Source of the DNA: Duganella rivi
GTDB lineage: Bacteria > Pseudomonadota > Gammaproteobacteria > Burkholderiales > Burkholderiaceae_D
DNA length: 64,000 nt
Direction of reading: 5' to 3'
Assembly (NCBI RefSeq): GCF_009857435.1
Contig: NZ_WWCK01000002.1
Coordinates: 248,001-312,000, forward strand
A program made the translations under genes and the position numbers. Below, piece by piece: positions 11,178-19,540 of this stretch. Within the stretch, counting starts at the first letter, position 1. The number at the start of each line of letters is the position of its first letter. Under the pieces are notes generated by a model that was given only the letters and a program-made list of their open reading frames with translations, was not told where the DNA came from and ran no database searches.

Positions 11178-11417
11178 ATGATCGATTGGATACCCGTAGT
11201 CTTCGTTGTGTTCAAGTTCCTCGTGCTCGGCATTGGGATGTTTTACGCCGTCAAGTGGCATTACGACCAAGGGAAGAAGGGACGGCATAAGGAGCGGCGC
11301 GAGGTACTGCTCGCGGCCGGTAAATTGGCCGCGGGCTTCGTGCTGGTGCTGCTGGTGCTGGGTGGCGTTACCTTCGCCGTGATCAGGATGCTCGGGATGG
11401 ACTTGAACTTCCTGTGA
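11178..11417 (+). CDS. Small two-TM membrane protein
   Basis: 79 residues with two hydrophobic helices (about 6-25 and 50-70) separated by a strongly basic loop DQGKKGRHKERRE, so both ends are probably outside the cytoplasm. An AGGAAAG ribosome-binding-like sequence stands eight bases before the ATG. It is divergent from the MocR-type regulator and ends seven bases before the stop of the convergent uvrB. I do not recognise the family. Confidence 0.7.
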   Translation: MIDWIPVVFVVFKFLVLGIGMFYAVKWHYDQGKKGRHKERREVLLAAGKLAAGFVLVLLVLGGVTFAVIRMLGMDLNFL

Positions 11418-11424
11418 CGGCTGA

Positions 11425-13497
11425 TCAGGCGATATTGTCGGCGCCCGGTGCGCCGAACAATTGCTGCTTGAGGACGTGGAGCTGGTCGCGCACTTGCGCG
11501 GCCTTTTCGAATTCCAGATTCTTGGCGTGATCGAGCATGGCTTTTTCGAGGCGCTTGATCTCTTTGCTGATCTGCTTCTCGCTCATGGATTCGTACTTGG
11601 CCGTCTCCTGCGCGACTTCCAATTCTTCCTTCGCACCTTTCTCGCTGTAGACGCCGTCGATCATGTCTTTGATGACCTTCTTCACGCCGCGCGGCACGAT
11701 GCCGTTGGCTTCATTGAAGGCGATCTGCTTGGCGCGCCGGCGTTCGGTCTCGCCGATGGCGCGTTCCATCGAATCGGTCATGCGGTCGGCGTACAGCAGT
11801 GCTACGCCGTTCAGGTTACGCGCTGCGCGGCCGATGGTCTGGATCAGCGAGCGCTCGGAGCGCAGGAAGCCTTCTTTGTCCGCATCGAGAATCGCCACCA
11901 GCGACACTTCCGGCAAGTCCAGACCCTCGCGCAGCAAGTTAATCCCGACCAGTACATCAAAGGTGCCGATGCGCAGATCGCGCAGCAGTTCCACCCGCTC
12001 CACGGTTTCGATATCGCTGTGCAGGTAGCGCACTTTGATGCCGTGGTCACTCAGGTATTCGGTCAGCTGTTCGGACATGCGCTTGGTCAGCGTGGTGACC
12101 AGCACGCGCTCATTTTTTGCTACGCGGTCGGTGATCTCGGACATCAGATCATCCACCTGCGACAGGGCAGGGCGCACGATCACTTGCGGATCGACCAAGC
12201 CGGTTGGGCGCACCACTTGTTCCACCACTTGATCCGCGTGCGAGTTCTCGTACTCCGCCGGGGTGGCCGAGACGAATATGGTCTGCCGCATCTTCTGCTC
12301 AAACTCTTCAAACTTCAGCGGGCGGTTGTCCAGCGCCGATGGCAAACGGAAGCCGTAATCGACCAGGTTGGTTTTGCGCGAACGGTCGCCGTTGTACATG
12401 GCGCTCAACTGGCCCACCAGCACGTGCGACTCATCAAGGAACATCAGCGCATCTTTTGGCAGGTAGTCCACCAGCGTTGGCGGCGGCTCGCCCGGCATGG
12501 CACCGCTCAGGTGGCGCGAGTAGTTCTCGATGCCCTTGGTGAAGCCGATTTCCGCCATCATCTCCAGATCGAAACGGGTGCGCTGTTCCAGGCGCTGCTC
12601 TTCAATCAGCTTGTTCTCCTTGCGGAAGAACTCCAGGCGCTCGCGCAGTTCCAGCTTGATGGTCTCGATGGCGCGCAGCACGGTGGAGCGCGGCGTCACG
12701 TAGTGCGAGCCTGGATAGACGGTGAAGCGCGGGATCTTTTGTTTGACGCGGCCGGTCAGTGGATCGAACAGCTGGATCGATTCCAGCTCGTCGTCCCACA
12801 GCTCAAGGCGTACCGCGAGATCCGCGTTCTCGGCCGGGAAGATATCGAGCGTATCGCCGCGCACGCGGAAGGTGCCGCGGCCGAAGTCCACTTCATTGCG
12901 CGTGTACTGCATCTGGATCAGGCGCGCGATGATGTCGCGCTGCGCCACGCGATCCTTTTGGCGCAGGGTCAAAATCATCTGGTGGTATTCGTTCGGATTA
13001 CCGATACCGTAAATCGCCGACACGGTCGCCACAATCACCACGTCGCGCCGTTCCATTAGCGACTTGGTGCACGACAGGCGCATTTGCTCGATGTGCTCAT
13101 TGATGGACGAATCCTTTTCAATGAACAGATCGCGCTGCGGCACGTAGGCTTCCGGCTGGTAGTAATCGTAGTAAGACACGAAGTACTCAACCGCGTTCTC
13201 CGGGAAGAACTCGCGGAACTCCGAGTACAGCTGCGCGGCCAGCGTTTTATTTGGCGCGAACACAATCGCCGGACGGCCTTTGCGCGCAATGACGTTGGCC
13301 ATGGTGTAGGTCTTGCCGGAGCCCGTTACGCCTAGCAGCGTCTGGAAAAACAGGCCATCGTCGATGCCTTCGCACAGCTGATCGATCGCCGTTGGCTGAT
13401 CGCCGGCGGGCGGGAAGGGCTGGTGTAATTTGAAGGGCGAATCCGGGAACGTCACCACGGTTGCCTTCGGAGTATCTGCTACAGGTAAATCAGCCAT
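11425..13497 (-). CDS. uvrB: Excinuclease ABC subunit UvrB
   Basis: Damage-verifying helicase-like subunit of nucleotide excision repair; it is loaded by UvrA and recruits UvrC. 690 residues. Walker A GVTGSGKT at about residues 55-62, the beta-hairpin region with [12 protein letters not shown] near 107-118, Walker B-like DESHV near 353, helicase motif [11 protein letters not shown] near 556, and a C-terminal UVR motif ([29 protein letters not shown]). The start is the ATG at 13497, divergent from the aminotransferase. I looked for a LexA box in the 114-base divergent region and found no convincing one. Confidence 0.97.
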   Translation of the reverse strand: MADLPVADTPKATVVTFPDSPFKLHQPFPPAGDQPTAIDQLCEGIDDGLFFQTLLGVTGSGKTYTMANVIARKGRPAIVFAPNKTLAAQLYSEFREFFPENAVEYFVSYYDYYQPEAYVPQRDLFIEKDSSINEHIEQMRLSCTKSLMERRDVVIVATVSAIYGIGNPNEYHQMILTLRQKDRVAQRDIIARLIQMQYTRNEVDFGRGTFRVRGDTLDIFPAENADLAVRLELWDDELESIQLFDPLTGRVKQKIPRFTVYPGSHYVTPRSTVLRAIETIKLELRERLEFFRKENKLIEEQRLEQRTRFDLEMMAEIGFTKGIENYSRHLSGAMPGEPPPTLVDYLPKDALMFLDESHVLVGQLSAMYNGDRSRKTNLVDYGFRLPSALDNRPLKFEEFEQKMRQTIFVSATPAEYENSHADQVVEQVVRPTGLVDPQVIVRPALSQVDDLMSEITDRVAKNERVLVTTLTKRMSEQLTEYLSDHGIKVRYLHSDIETVERVELLRDLRIGTFDVLVGINLLREGLDLPEVSLVAILDADKEGFLRSERSLIQTIGRAARNLNGVALLYADRMTDSMERAIGETERRRAKQIAFNEANGIVPRGVKKVIKDMIDGVYSEKGAKEELEVAQETAKYESMSEKQISKEIKRLEKAMLDHAKNLEFEKAAQVRDQLHVLKQQLFGAPGADNIA

Positions 13498-13611
13498 CTT
13501 GCTCAGACCTTTGTTAGAATAATGGCCTGCCAGCGGCCTGAAGTCGTTATTTTAAGGGCGCTGTCTATACATCTCTGCTGCGAACCGCTTCCAATTGAAT
13601 CCAATCTTATC

Positions 13612-14808
13612 ATGACGAATCCTAGCTTGTTCAGCGCCATCGACATGGCGCCACGCGACCCTATTCTGGGCATTACCGAAGCATTTAACGCCGACCAAAA
13701 TCCTCAGAAAATTAATCTGGGTGTAGGCGTTTATTATGACGACAACGGTAAAGTGCCGCTCCTATCGTGCGTGCAGAAAGCGGAAGAAATCCTGATCGCA
13801 GCACCAGCCCCGCGTACCTACCTGCCGATCGAAGGCCTGGCGGCGTACGACAAGGCAGTGCAAGAGCTGGTATTTGGCGCCGACAGCGCTGTTTTGCAAG
13901 AGAAGCGTGCCGTGACTGTGCAGGCTATCGGCGGCACCGGCGCACTGAAAATCGGCGCCGACTTCCTGAAGCGCTTCGCGCCGGATTCGGAAGTCTACAT
14001 CAGCGATCCAAGCTGGGAAAACCACCGCGCGCTGTTTGAAAGCGCCGGCTTCAAAGTCAACAACTACGCCTACTTCGACGCGGCCACCCACGGCGTGAAC
14101 TTCGCCGGTATGATCGCCGACATCAAGGCCATGCCGCGCGGTGCGATCGTGCTGCTGCACGCTTGCTGCCACAACCCAACCGGCGCCGACCTGACTTCGG
14201 CCCAGTGGGATGAGGTGATTGCTGCTGTGACCAATGGCGGCCTGGTGCCATTCCTCGACATGGCTTACCAGGGCTTTGGTGCGGGCATCGCGGAAGATGG
14301 CGCGGTGGTGCGTCGCTTCGCTGCGGCCGGCGGCCCGCTGCTGGTATCGAACTCGTTCTCCAAGTCGTTCTCGCTGTACGGCGAGCGCGTGGGCGCGCTG
14401 AGCGTGGTGGCTGCCACCTCGGAAGAAGCGGCTCGCCTGATGTCGCAACTGAAGCGCGTGGTGCGCACCAACTACTCGAATCCACCGGTTCACGGCGGCA
14501 AAGTGGTGGCGACCGTGCTGACCACCCCGGAACTGCGCCAGATGTGGGAAGACGAACTGGCCGCGATGCGCGTGCGTATCAAGGAAATGCGCGAGGCGTT
14601 TGTCGTCAAGCTGCAAGCCAAGGGCCACGACTTCGCCTTCGTACGCGACCAGGTGGGCATGTTCTCGTACTCGGGCCTGAGCAAGGCGCAAGTGGAGCAG
14701 CTGCGTGCCAAGTCGATCTACGCTGTCGATACCGGTCGCATCTGCGTGGCAGCGCTGAATTCGCGTAATATCGACATCGTTATTGACGCCATCGCTGAAG
14801 TGCTCTAA
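13612..14808 (+). CDS. Aromatic/aspartate amino acid aminotransferase
   Basis: Class I PLP aminotransferase of the AspC/TyrB type, exchanging amino groups between aspartate or aromatic amino acids and 2-oxoglutarate. The ATG at 13612 gives a 398-residue protein opening MTNPSLFSAIDMAPRDPILG, the normal N-terminus for this family; the frame remains open 90 bases upstream, but without a good start. GVGVYYDDNGKVPLL, NPTGADLT and the PLP lysine in SFSKSFSLYGERVG (about residue 248) are all present. In Burkholderiales this gene commonly lies divergent from uvrB, as here. Confidence 0.93.
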   Translation: MTNPSLFSAIDMAPRDPILGITEAFNADQNPQKINLGVGVYYDDNGKVPLLSCVQKAEEILIAAPAPRTYLPIEGLAAYDKAVQELVFGADSAVLQEKRAVTVQAIGGTGALKIGADFLKRFAPDSEVYISDPSWENHRALFESAGFKVNNYAYFDAATHGVNFAGMIADIKAMPRGAIVLLHACCHNPTGADLTSAQWDEVIAAVTNGGLVPFLDMAYQGFGAGIAEDGAVVRRFAAAGGPLLVSNSFSKSFSLYGERVGALSVVAATSEEAARLMSQLKRVVRTNYSNPPVHGGKVVATVLTTPELRQMWEDELAAMRVRIKEMREAFVVKLQAKGHDFAFVRDQVGMFSYSGLSKAQVEQLRAKSIYAVDTGRICVAALNSRNIDIVIDAIAEVL

Positions 14809-14881
14809 AATCTTGTTTCTTCGCGTTGAGCTGCAAAGCTTGATACGAAAGGCAGCATGAAATACCGCAGTAAATTGCACC

Positions 14882-14910
14882 TTGCCGGTGTGAAAGAAAC
14901 AGTATAAAAT
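14882..14910 (+). promoter_or_regulatory. Promoter of first tRNA-Asn gene
   Basis: TTGCCG (14882-14887), 17-base spacer, TAAAAT (14905-14910), ending 11 bases before the tRNA 5' end. A TATAAA two bases earlier is an alternative -10. Confidence 0.5.
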
Positions 14911-14921
14911 GTTGCCTCTAA

Positions 14922-14997
14922 TCCCTGATAGCTCAGTCGGTAGAGCGACGGACTGTTAATCCGCAGGTCCCTGGTTCGAGTCCAGGTCGGGGAGCCA
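14922..14997 (+). tRNA. tRNA-Asn(GTT), copy 1
   Basis: 76 bases. Acceptor TCCCTGA pairs with TCGGGGA; D arm GCTC-AGTCGGTA-GAGC; anticodon loop CTGTTAA with GTT at 14955-14957; T arm CTGGTTCGAGTCCAG; CCA encoded. It is identical in all 76 bases to the copies at 16719 and 32194. Confidence 0.97.
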
Positions 14998-15005
14998 GAA
15001 TACAG

Positions 15006-15036
15006 AAAAGCCCATCCTTTCGAGGTTGGGCTTTTT
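15006..15036 (+). terminator. Terminator after tRNA-Asn copy 1
   Basis: Stem AAGCCCATCCT / AGGTTGGGCTT with one mismatch (15008-15018 with 15023-15033), TTCG tetraloop and a T run to 15036. Confidence 0.85.
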
Positions 15037-15066
15037 GCATTTCAGGGGGAGTTTTGCGAAGCAGAA

Positions 15067-15816
15067 TTACTCTTGCGATTGCGTGGAGGCCGCGAACCGC
15101 GTGCAGTATTCATCACTTTTGAGGCGCCGGATTTCGTCATCAGCTTCCCCCGAAACGAATGGTGTCGGTACGAATTCCTTTGGGTTTTTCGGATCGCGGA
15201 CAAGTTTGTACTCCACTTTTCCGTAAAAGCATTTTTTGAGTTCTTCATCCCAATATTCGAACCCGAAGCGGAGCCTGGTGCGGCTTTCGAGGTTTAGATT
15301 TCCTAATTCAAGAACGAGTAACTGTTCTGAATCGTTCGACATAGAGTTGCGTGACTCCGCGGATTCACTAAAGAGCGCTCCACCCCTCAATCGAATCCAG
15401 CCCACTGGATTGTGTCCCGAATTCTTTAGGCTAAGTGAAACGGTAGTGACTGCCTTACTTTCCTCTCCCGGGCTGTTTTGAATGCCATATTGGTTAATAC
15501 TCGCATCCCTGACTGTGATGATTGCTCTTTGTTGTAACTGGTTCCTGAGGTCAATGGCCTTTGTTACTGCCAGCGATTCATCGGCTACTTGTTGCGAAGC
15601 TAGTGAGACGCTGTAGGACATTCCTGAGGCTACGGTTGCGCACACGGTGGCAATTGCAGACAGAAGCGCAAAGAACCTTTCCATCGTCATCGACTTGCAG
15701 ACTTGGATGAACTGGCGCCGCCGCCAATGGCACCATGCTGTCGAAATCCTGAGCAAGCCAACGGTGGCGCGAATGAAATCAAATATTGCGTCTTGCAAGT
15801 CCCACCAAATTCTCAT
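15067..15816 (-). CDS. Hypothetical membrane-anchored protein, AT-rich
   Basis: 249 residues from the ATG at 15816, chosen because AGAGG stands six bases upstream on the coding strand; the frame is open further up to 15945 without a comparable site. A single hydrophobic helix is at about residues 47-68 (RFFALLSAIATVCATVASG), then a likely extracytoplasmic beta-rich domain with sequences such as VSLSLKNSGHNPVGWIRLRGG. I do not recognise the family. The gene is visibly richer in A/T than its neighbours and lies 70 bases from the 3' end of a tRNA, both hints of horizontal acquisition. No partner gene is obvious. Confidence 0.7.
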   Translation of the reverse strand: MRIWWDLQDAIFDFIRATVGLLRISTAWCHWRRRQFIQVCKSMTMERFFALLSAIATVCATVASGMSYSVSLASQQVADESLAVTKAIDLRNQLQQRAIITVRDASINQYGIQNSPGEESKAVTTVSLSLKNSGHNPVGWIRLRGGALFSESAESRNSMSNDSEQLLVLELGNLNLESRTRLRFGFEYWDEELKKCFYGKVEYKLVRDPKNPKEFVPTPFVSGEADDEIRRLKSDEYCTRFAASTQSQE

Positions 15817-15965
15817 GCATTGCCTCTTTTTTGAATGTTGATGGAGGGCAATATACCTGACAATTTGCCGGTTGAGTGGCGCAGTAGGCGGCACTGCACA
15901 AATACCCAAAGTTTCAAGGATGTTGCGTTTATGACGATTGCACAAAGGAAACTTTTAGTATCTTG

Positions 15966-15994
15966 TTGACACTAATTTGTTTTGATTTGATAAT
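15966..15994 (+). promoter_or_regulatory. Sigma70-type promoter of PEP-CTERM gene at 16043
   Basis: TTGACA (15966-15971), exactly 17 bases of spacer, then GATAAT (15989-15994). A strong GGGAGG ribosome-binding site stands at 16031-16036, six bases before the ATG. Confidence 0.75.
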
Positions 15995-16042
15995 AAAATC
16001 AGAAATTAAGTTGTTTCATATCGATGTCATCGGGAGGCATAC

Positions 16043-16657
16043 ATGAACAAAATCAAAACAGGTATCGCGGTTGCGGCTATGGCTCTGTTGTCTCCCTTGG
16101 CGCAGGCGGCAGCCTTCACCAACGGCGGCTTTGAGGACACCAGCTTCACCGGCACGTTCGAGACTTACGGCGCAGGTTCAAGCATGTTAACGGGCTGGCA
16201 AATCGTCTCCGGCAGCGTCGACCTGATCAATACCTACTGGACGCCGTACGAGGGCACTCACAGCCTCGACCTGAACGGCAATACCAACGGCAGCATTCAG
16301 CAGACCTTCGATACTGTTGCCAACCAAACCTACACCGTCAGCTTCGCCATGGCCGGCAACACCGACGGCGGTGGTGACAAGTACATGCTGGCCGGTGTCA
16401 CCGGCGGCGATCTGTTCACCTTCAGCATTGCAGGGCAAACGCATGCCAACATGGGCTGGGTGATGAAGAGCTTCAACTTCACCGCCACTGGCAGCAGCAG
16501 CACCTTGTATTTCACCGGCTTTAACGGCAACGGCCCATATGGCGCCGCGCTGGACAATATCTCCGTAACCGCCGTGCCGGAAGCGGGAACCTACGCCATG
16601 CTGCTGGCTGGTTTGGGCTTGCTGGGCGTAGCTGTCCGCCGTAAAAAATCGGCATGA
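16043..16657 (+). CDS. PEP-CTERM protein, choice-of-anchor-C-like
   Basis: 204 residues. Signal peptide MNKIKTGIAVAAMALLSPLAQA, then a beta-sandwich domain with the pattern NGGFED...LTGWQIVSGSVDLINTYW...GTHSLDLNG...GSIQQTF...YTVSF, which is how choice-of-anchor C / DUF642-type carbohydrate-binding-like domains read. The C-terminal sorting signal is VPEAGTYAM, hydrophobic helix, VRRKKSA; the canonical second Pro of PEP is replaced by Ala. The promoter and ribosome-binding site upstream are near ideal, suggesting high expression. It is monocistronic between two tRNA-Asn genes. Function unknown; surface or extracellular-matrix binding is inferred. Confidence 0.87.
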   Translation: MNKIKTGIAVAAMALLSPLAQAAAFTNGGFEDTSFTGTFETYGAGSSMLTGWQIVSGSVDLINTYWTPYEGTHSLDLNGNTNGSIQQTFDTVANQTYTVSFAMAGNTDGGGDKYMLAGVTGGDLFTFSIAGQTHANMGWVMKSFNFTATGSSSTLYFTGFNGNGPYGAALDNISVTAVPEAGTYAMLLAGLGLLGVAVRRKKSA

Positions 16658-16700
16658 AAAAAAGTTTCGCTCAGGACTAGCAAAATAGGAGTGGGGCCGA

Positions 16701-16706
16701 TATAAT
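16701..16706 (+). promoter_or_regulatory. -10 element of second tRNA-Asn gene
   Basis: A perfect TATAAT stands 12 bases before the tRNA 5' end. No good -35 hexamer is visible at 16-18 bases distance. Confidence 0.45.
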
Positions 16707-16718
16707 TCTGGCCTCACT

Positions 16719-16794
16719 TCCCTGATAGCTCAGTCGGTAGAGCGACGGACTGTTAATCCGCAGGTCCCTGGTTCGAGTCCAGGTCGGGGAGCCA
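16719..16794 (+). tRNA. tRNA-Asn(GTT), copy 2
   Basis: Same 76-base sequence as copy 1, with anticodon GTT at 16752-16754 and encoded CCA. It has its own -10 box and terminator. Confidence 0.97.
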
Positions 16795-16801
16795 GAATAC
16801 G

Positions 16802-16833
16802 AAAAAGCCCAATCCTTACAGGTTGGGCTTTTT
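16802..16833 (+). terminator. Terminator after tRNA-Asn copy 2
   Basis: Stem AAAAAGCCCAA(T)CC / GGTTGGGCTTTTT with one bulged T, loop TTACA, ending in a T run. It is related in sequence to the terminator of copy 1, so flanks were duplicated together with the tRNA. Confidence 0.85.
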
Positions 16834-16900
16834 GCATTTTGGCTTCTCTGTCTGGTCGGGAGGGCAGCTGGGCATGCGGCGCCGGCTGCCGAGGCTACAC

Positions 16901-17230
16901 TTACAGGCCTTTCACCTGCAGGGTTTGATCAGGCGTTTGAATGCCGAACAGGCGGTCAATATTAGGATGCTTTCCCGGATTGGCTCGCGCATCCTCAGTG
17001 TGCTCCGCATAAATCTTCAGGCCGAGTTCCGCTGCTTCAGGCGTAATCGCACCGAGTTTGCCGGCCAGCCAGCCATAAACGCGCAGCGATCCTGCCTGGC
17101 CTGGTTTATTTTCGATCTTTGCCACGGCCGCGCCGGACTGATCCACGAGTTCGATTGCTGCAACTGTATCCATTGCGGGAAGCAGGGCCAGATTGTCCGA
17201 AAATTTATCGCTGAAGTCAGGTAGTTGCAT
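16901..17230 (-). CDS. DUF2322 family protein
   Basis: 109 residues starting MQLPDFSDKFSDNLALLPAMD; an in-frame ATG 45 bases upstream would add an unlikely extension. The pattern AAIELVDQSGAAVAKIENKPGQAGSLRVYGWLA...ITPEAAELGLKIYAEHTEDARANPGKHPNIDRLF is the conserved core of DUF2322, a small cytoplasmic family of Proteobacteria with no known function. No operon partner; a lipoprotein gene is divergent. Confidence 0.8.
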   Translation of the reverse strand: MQLPDFSDKFSDNLALLPAMDTVAAIELVDQSGAAVAKIENKPGQAGSLRVYGWLAGKLGAITPEAAELGLKIYAEHTEDARANPGKHPNIDRLFGIQTPDQTLQVKGL

Positions 17231-17380
17231 AGGTACTTTTGAAAGTGTCGTGTGATGAAAGCGGTATTGTGTCATATGTGGCGTCAGGGGGGAAAAGCGC
17301 TTTATGAAGCTAGATTGTGGGCGTATTTCCCAGTGGAAACATATAATGCTTCAATTCCTCCCATCTCAAAAAGGAACAAA

Positions 17381-17896
17381 TTGAAGATCTACGCCCCCAT
17401 ACTGCTGGCAGCCTTGGTGTCTGGCTGCGCCACCGCTTACCAAGACCCTCGTCCGCTGGACGTTCAGCAAGCCGAACTTGAAAATTCGCTCAAGGAGCTC
17501 TCTGGTCAATACGAGGTGATCGATGCCCGTAACGACTTCTACAGCTTTACAAAATTTGAGGCGCACACGCTGGTCGTAAGCCGCCAAGGGAATGGCGCCA
17601 AGTTTTTACTGGTTGGCAAGAAGGATGCACTACTCATTAATGGCCACGACTGTAAAGGACGGAACGAGCCAGACGGAAAGTCGCCATGGCTGTACTGTGC
17701 GACCGAGAAGGGCGGCTTCTTTGCCCCTGTCGTGGAGCGGGTAAGGATAGATCAGGAAGTTGGGGCGAAAGGCCTGCTTAGCGTGGAGAAGCCGATGCAA
17801 GTGAAGGCCGGTGATTACCTGTTCAATTTCCATGAATCCGGTAGCGGGCGGCCCCACTACTACCTGCTAAAGAAGCGGCCTGCGGTAGCAGAGTAA
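17381..17896 (+). CDS. Hypothetical lipoprotein (TTG start)
   Basis: 171 residues. The frame extends upstream to an ATG at 17252, but the sensible start is TTG at 17381: AAGGA precedes it by five bases, and it begins a lipoprotein signal LKIYAPILLAALVSGC with lipobox LVSGC (Cys about residue 16). The mature part is about 155 residues with the two cysteines of GHDCKGRN and YCATEKGG; no known domain was recognised. It converges with the minus-strand cluster ending at 17937, whose genes also encode lipoproteins or exported proteins. Confidence 0.7.
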   Translation: MKIYAPILLAALVSGCATAYQDPRPLDVQQAELENSLKELSGQYEVIDARNDFYSFTKFEAHTLVVSRQGNGAKFLLVGKKDALLINGHDCKGRNEPDGKSPWLYCATEKGGFFAPVVERVRIDQEVGAKGLLSVEKPMQVKAGDYLFNFHESGSGRPHYYLLKKRPAVAE

Positions 17897-17936
17897 TGAT
17901 GTGAGCGGTTTGTATTTGGTCATCTCCGGCGGGGGG

Positions 17937-18788
17937 TTATGGCTGCCGTTGCATGAGTTGGATTTTTTCTGCCATGGCCTTCTCTTTCGCGGTGAGTTCG
18001 GGGCGGCTGGCTAGTGCGGACTCCAAGGTTTGAATATTTCTTTTCAGTGCGGCCTTATCGGGTGCGACTTCAATCTGGTTGGAAACCTCCTCGCCCAAGT
18101 ATTCCGTTGACTCGACTTTCAGTAATAGATTTTTCCCGCCCTGATCATATTGCACAAGATTCCGGTATTCCGTCGCCACCGGGTTTTTCTGTAACGCGAT
18201 GCCATAGGTACGCGCAAGCGCGGAGAGCTTGGCGATGCCTTCCTTGTTTTCCGGCGTGGGATCGAGCTTGAGCAGCTCCGGGGCCGCGTCACTGAAGTCC
18301 CGGATCGCCACGTTTTCGTTGACCTCATTGCTTGTGACGGCTTTGAATACGTTCGGACTGTTGGCGGCTACTCTGCTGAACACTACTTCAGGACTCAGGT
18401 AGACAAGGTTAATGGGTGTGGCAGAACTCACTTTGCATGACTCTAGTGTCAAATAGAGGTATTTTCCCTCGGGAGAGTAGTAGCCGAGCGCCGTTTCCTT
18501 GTCGTTTGATGGCGGAATGATCTTGACGTTAGTCTTTGACCATTCCTTTTTGCACGAAATATGGCAGCTCAGATAGCCATCCTTATCGGTTGGATCATCG
18601 CAGCTGAATTCTTCGGCGGGCTTTCCTTCGCGCATGGCTTTAAGCCCGCCTATGCCCGGAAAAGGCTTCGGCACGCCGCCGACTTTTTCCTGCTTCGAGA
18701 TCTTGATTTTGACTTCCACCGATTGATTTTGCGCCAGCAGCGGAGCGCTGCAGTGGAGCAGGGCGAGAGCGAATATCGGACGTTTCAT
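17937..18788 (-). CDS. Hypothetical secreted protein
   Basis: 283 residues from the ATG at 18788, which begins a clear signal peptide (MKRPIFALALLHCSAPLLAQ). A much longer upstream extension in frame lacks signal character and runs through the neighbouring gene, so it is rejected. The N-terminal half has an SVEVKIKISKQEKVGGVPKPFPG region and four cysteines (SCDDPTDKDGYLSCHISC) that may form disulfides; the C-terminal third is helical and Lys/Glu-rich. The start shares its first base with the stop of the upstream gene, so they are coupled. Last gene of the minus-strand cluster. I do not recognise the family. Confidence 0.7.
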   Translation of the reverse strand: MKRPIFALALLHCSAPLLAQNQSVEVKIKISKQEKVGGVPKPFPGIGGLKAMREGKPAEEFSCDDPTDKDGYLSCHISCKKEWSKTNVKIIPPSNDKETALGYYSPEGKYLYLTLESCKVSSATPINLVYLSPEVVFSRVAANSPNVFKAVTSNEVNENVAIRDFSDAAPELLKLDPTPENKEGIAKLSALARTYGIALQKNPVATEYRNLVQYDQGGKNLLLKVESTEYLGEEVSNQIEVAPDKAALKRNIQTLESALASRPELTAKEKAMAEKIQLMQRQP

Positions 18789-19510
18789 TATGGGGGATTT
18801 CCTTTCTTGGCCAGAGCGCCGAGCAATAATCCCCCAACGATGATGACTAGTCCGAAGAAGATGCTCTTGTGCATTGGTGAACCCCATATCCAGAGGTTGT
18901 ACCAGGATTTGGGTTGGACTTTGCACGCGACCCCGGCAAAGCCGCGCGGAAAAGGTGCATAGACCAGGAGCTGGTCGGCATTGCTCCGTTTGGGGTCTGG
19001 TTGCATGGTGACCAGGTAGCGATACACGAATTCTGGCTGCGGCCGTTCGACGACAATTTTCAGGCTTTCGTGTCCTTGCCCATCCTCCGCTGATTCGCAT
19101 AGCTGCCCCGGGCAAGTTTCTCCGGCACGCGGTGGCGCCGTCAGGCTGTCACCTACGGGATACTGCATGGGCGAGGCCAGCAGGATGCTCTTGATTTTAG
19201 CGTCGCCTAGGCGGGCAAAGGTGAGATGCAACACGTCCGGCATTTTTCCTACCGTTCGCGTAGTCACCCGTACTTGATTGCCGGCTTGGGTTTCCTGTTC
19301 AATCACAGCCTGGCAGCCGCTGGTGAACTGGTCCATCATGCCTTGCAGCTGCGTGTTGGCAAACGCGATGATGAGTGTGATCAAGCCTGTTGCGGAGATG
19401 GCCAGCCGTGCCGTTGTAGGATTTTGCAGCACGCTGAGGGCCTTTGCAGGGAGGGCCGAAGCCGCGCTTGCAGGAGGCTGTTTTTCGTCATCAGTTGGTG
19501 TCGGCGCCAT
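18788..19510 (-). CDS. Hypothetical inner-membrane protein with periplasmic domain
   Basis: 240 residues: short cytoplasmic N-terminus rich in Pro/Ala, transmembrane helix at about 37-56 (LAISATGLITLIIAFANT), a periplasmic domain of roughly 150 residues with four cysteines (SGCQAV, GETCPGQLC, VACKV), and a second helix near the C-terminus (about 215-234). Not recognised as a known family. It lies between the M15 peptidase gene (30-base gap) and the secreted-protein gene (one-base overlap), which argues for joint expression. Confidence 0.68.
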   Translation of the reverse strand: MAPTPTDDEKQPPASAASALPAKALSVLQNPTTARLAISATGLITLIIAFANTQLQGMMDQFTSGCQAVIEQETQAGNQVRVTTRTVGKMPDVLHLTFARLGDAKIKSILLASPMQYPVGDSLTAPPRAGETCPGQLCESAEDGQGHESLKIVVERPQPEFVYRYLVTMQPDPKRSNADQLLVYAPFPRGFAGVACKVQPKSWYNLWIWGSPMHKSIFFGLVIIVGGLLLGALAKKGNPP

Positions 19511-19540
19511 GGAGTTCCACCTTGCTTAGCATTCGCTTCA

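Noticed and set aside
11461..13059. 532-codon plus-strand open frame over uvrB
   Set aside because: Antisense shadow of a fully conserved uvrB.
13498..13611. Possible LexA box between uvrB and the aminotransferase
   Set aside because: CTGTCTATACAT at about 13561 has one CTGT half site, but no ACAG at the right spacing.
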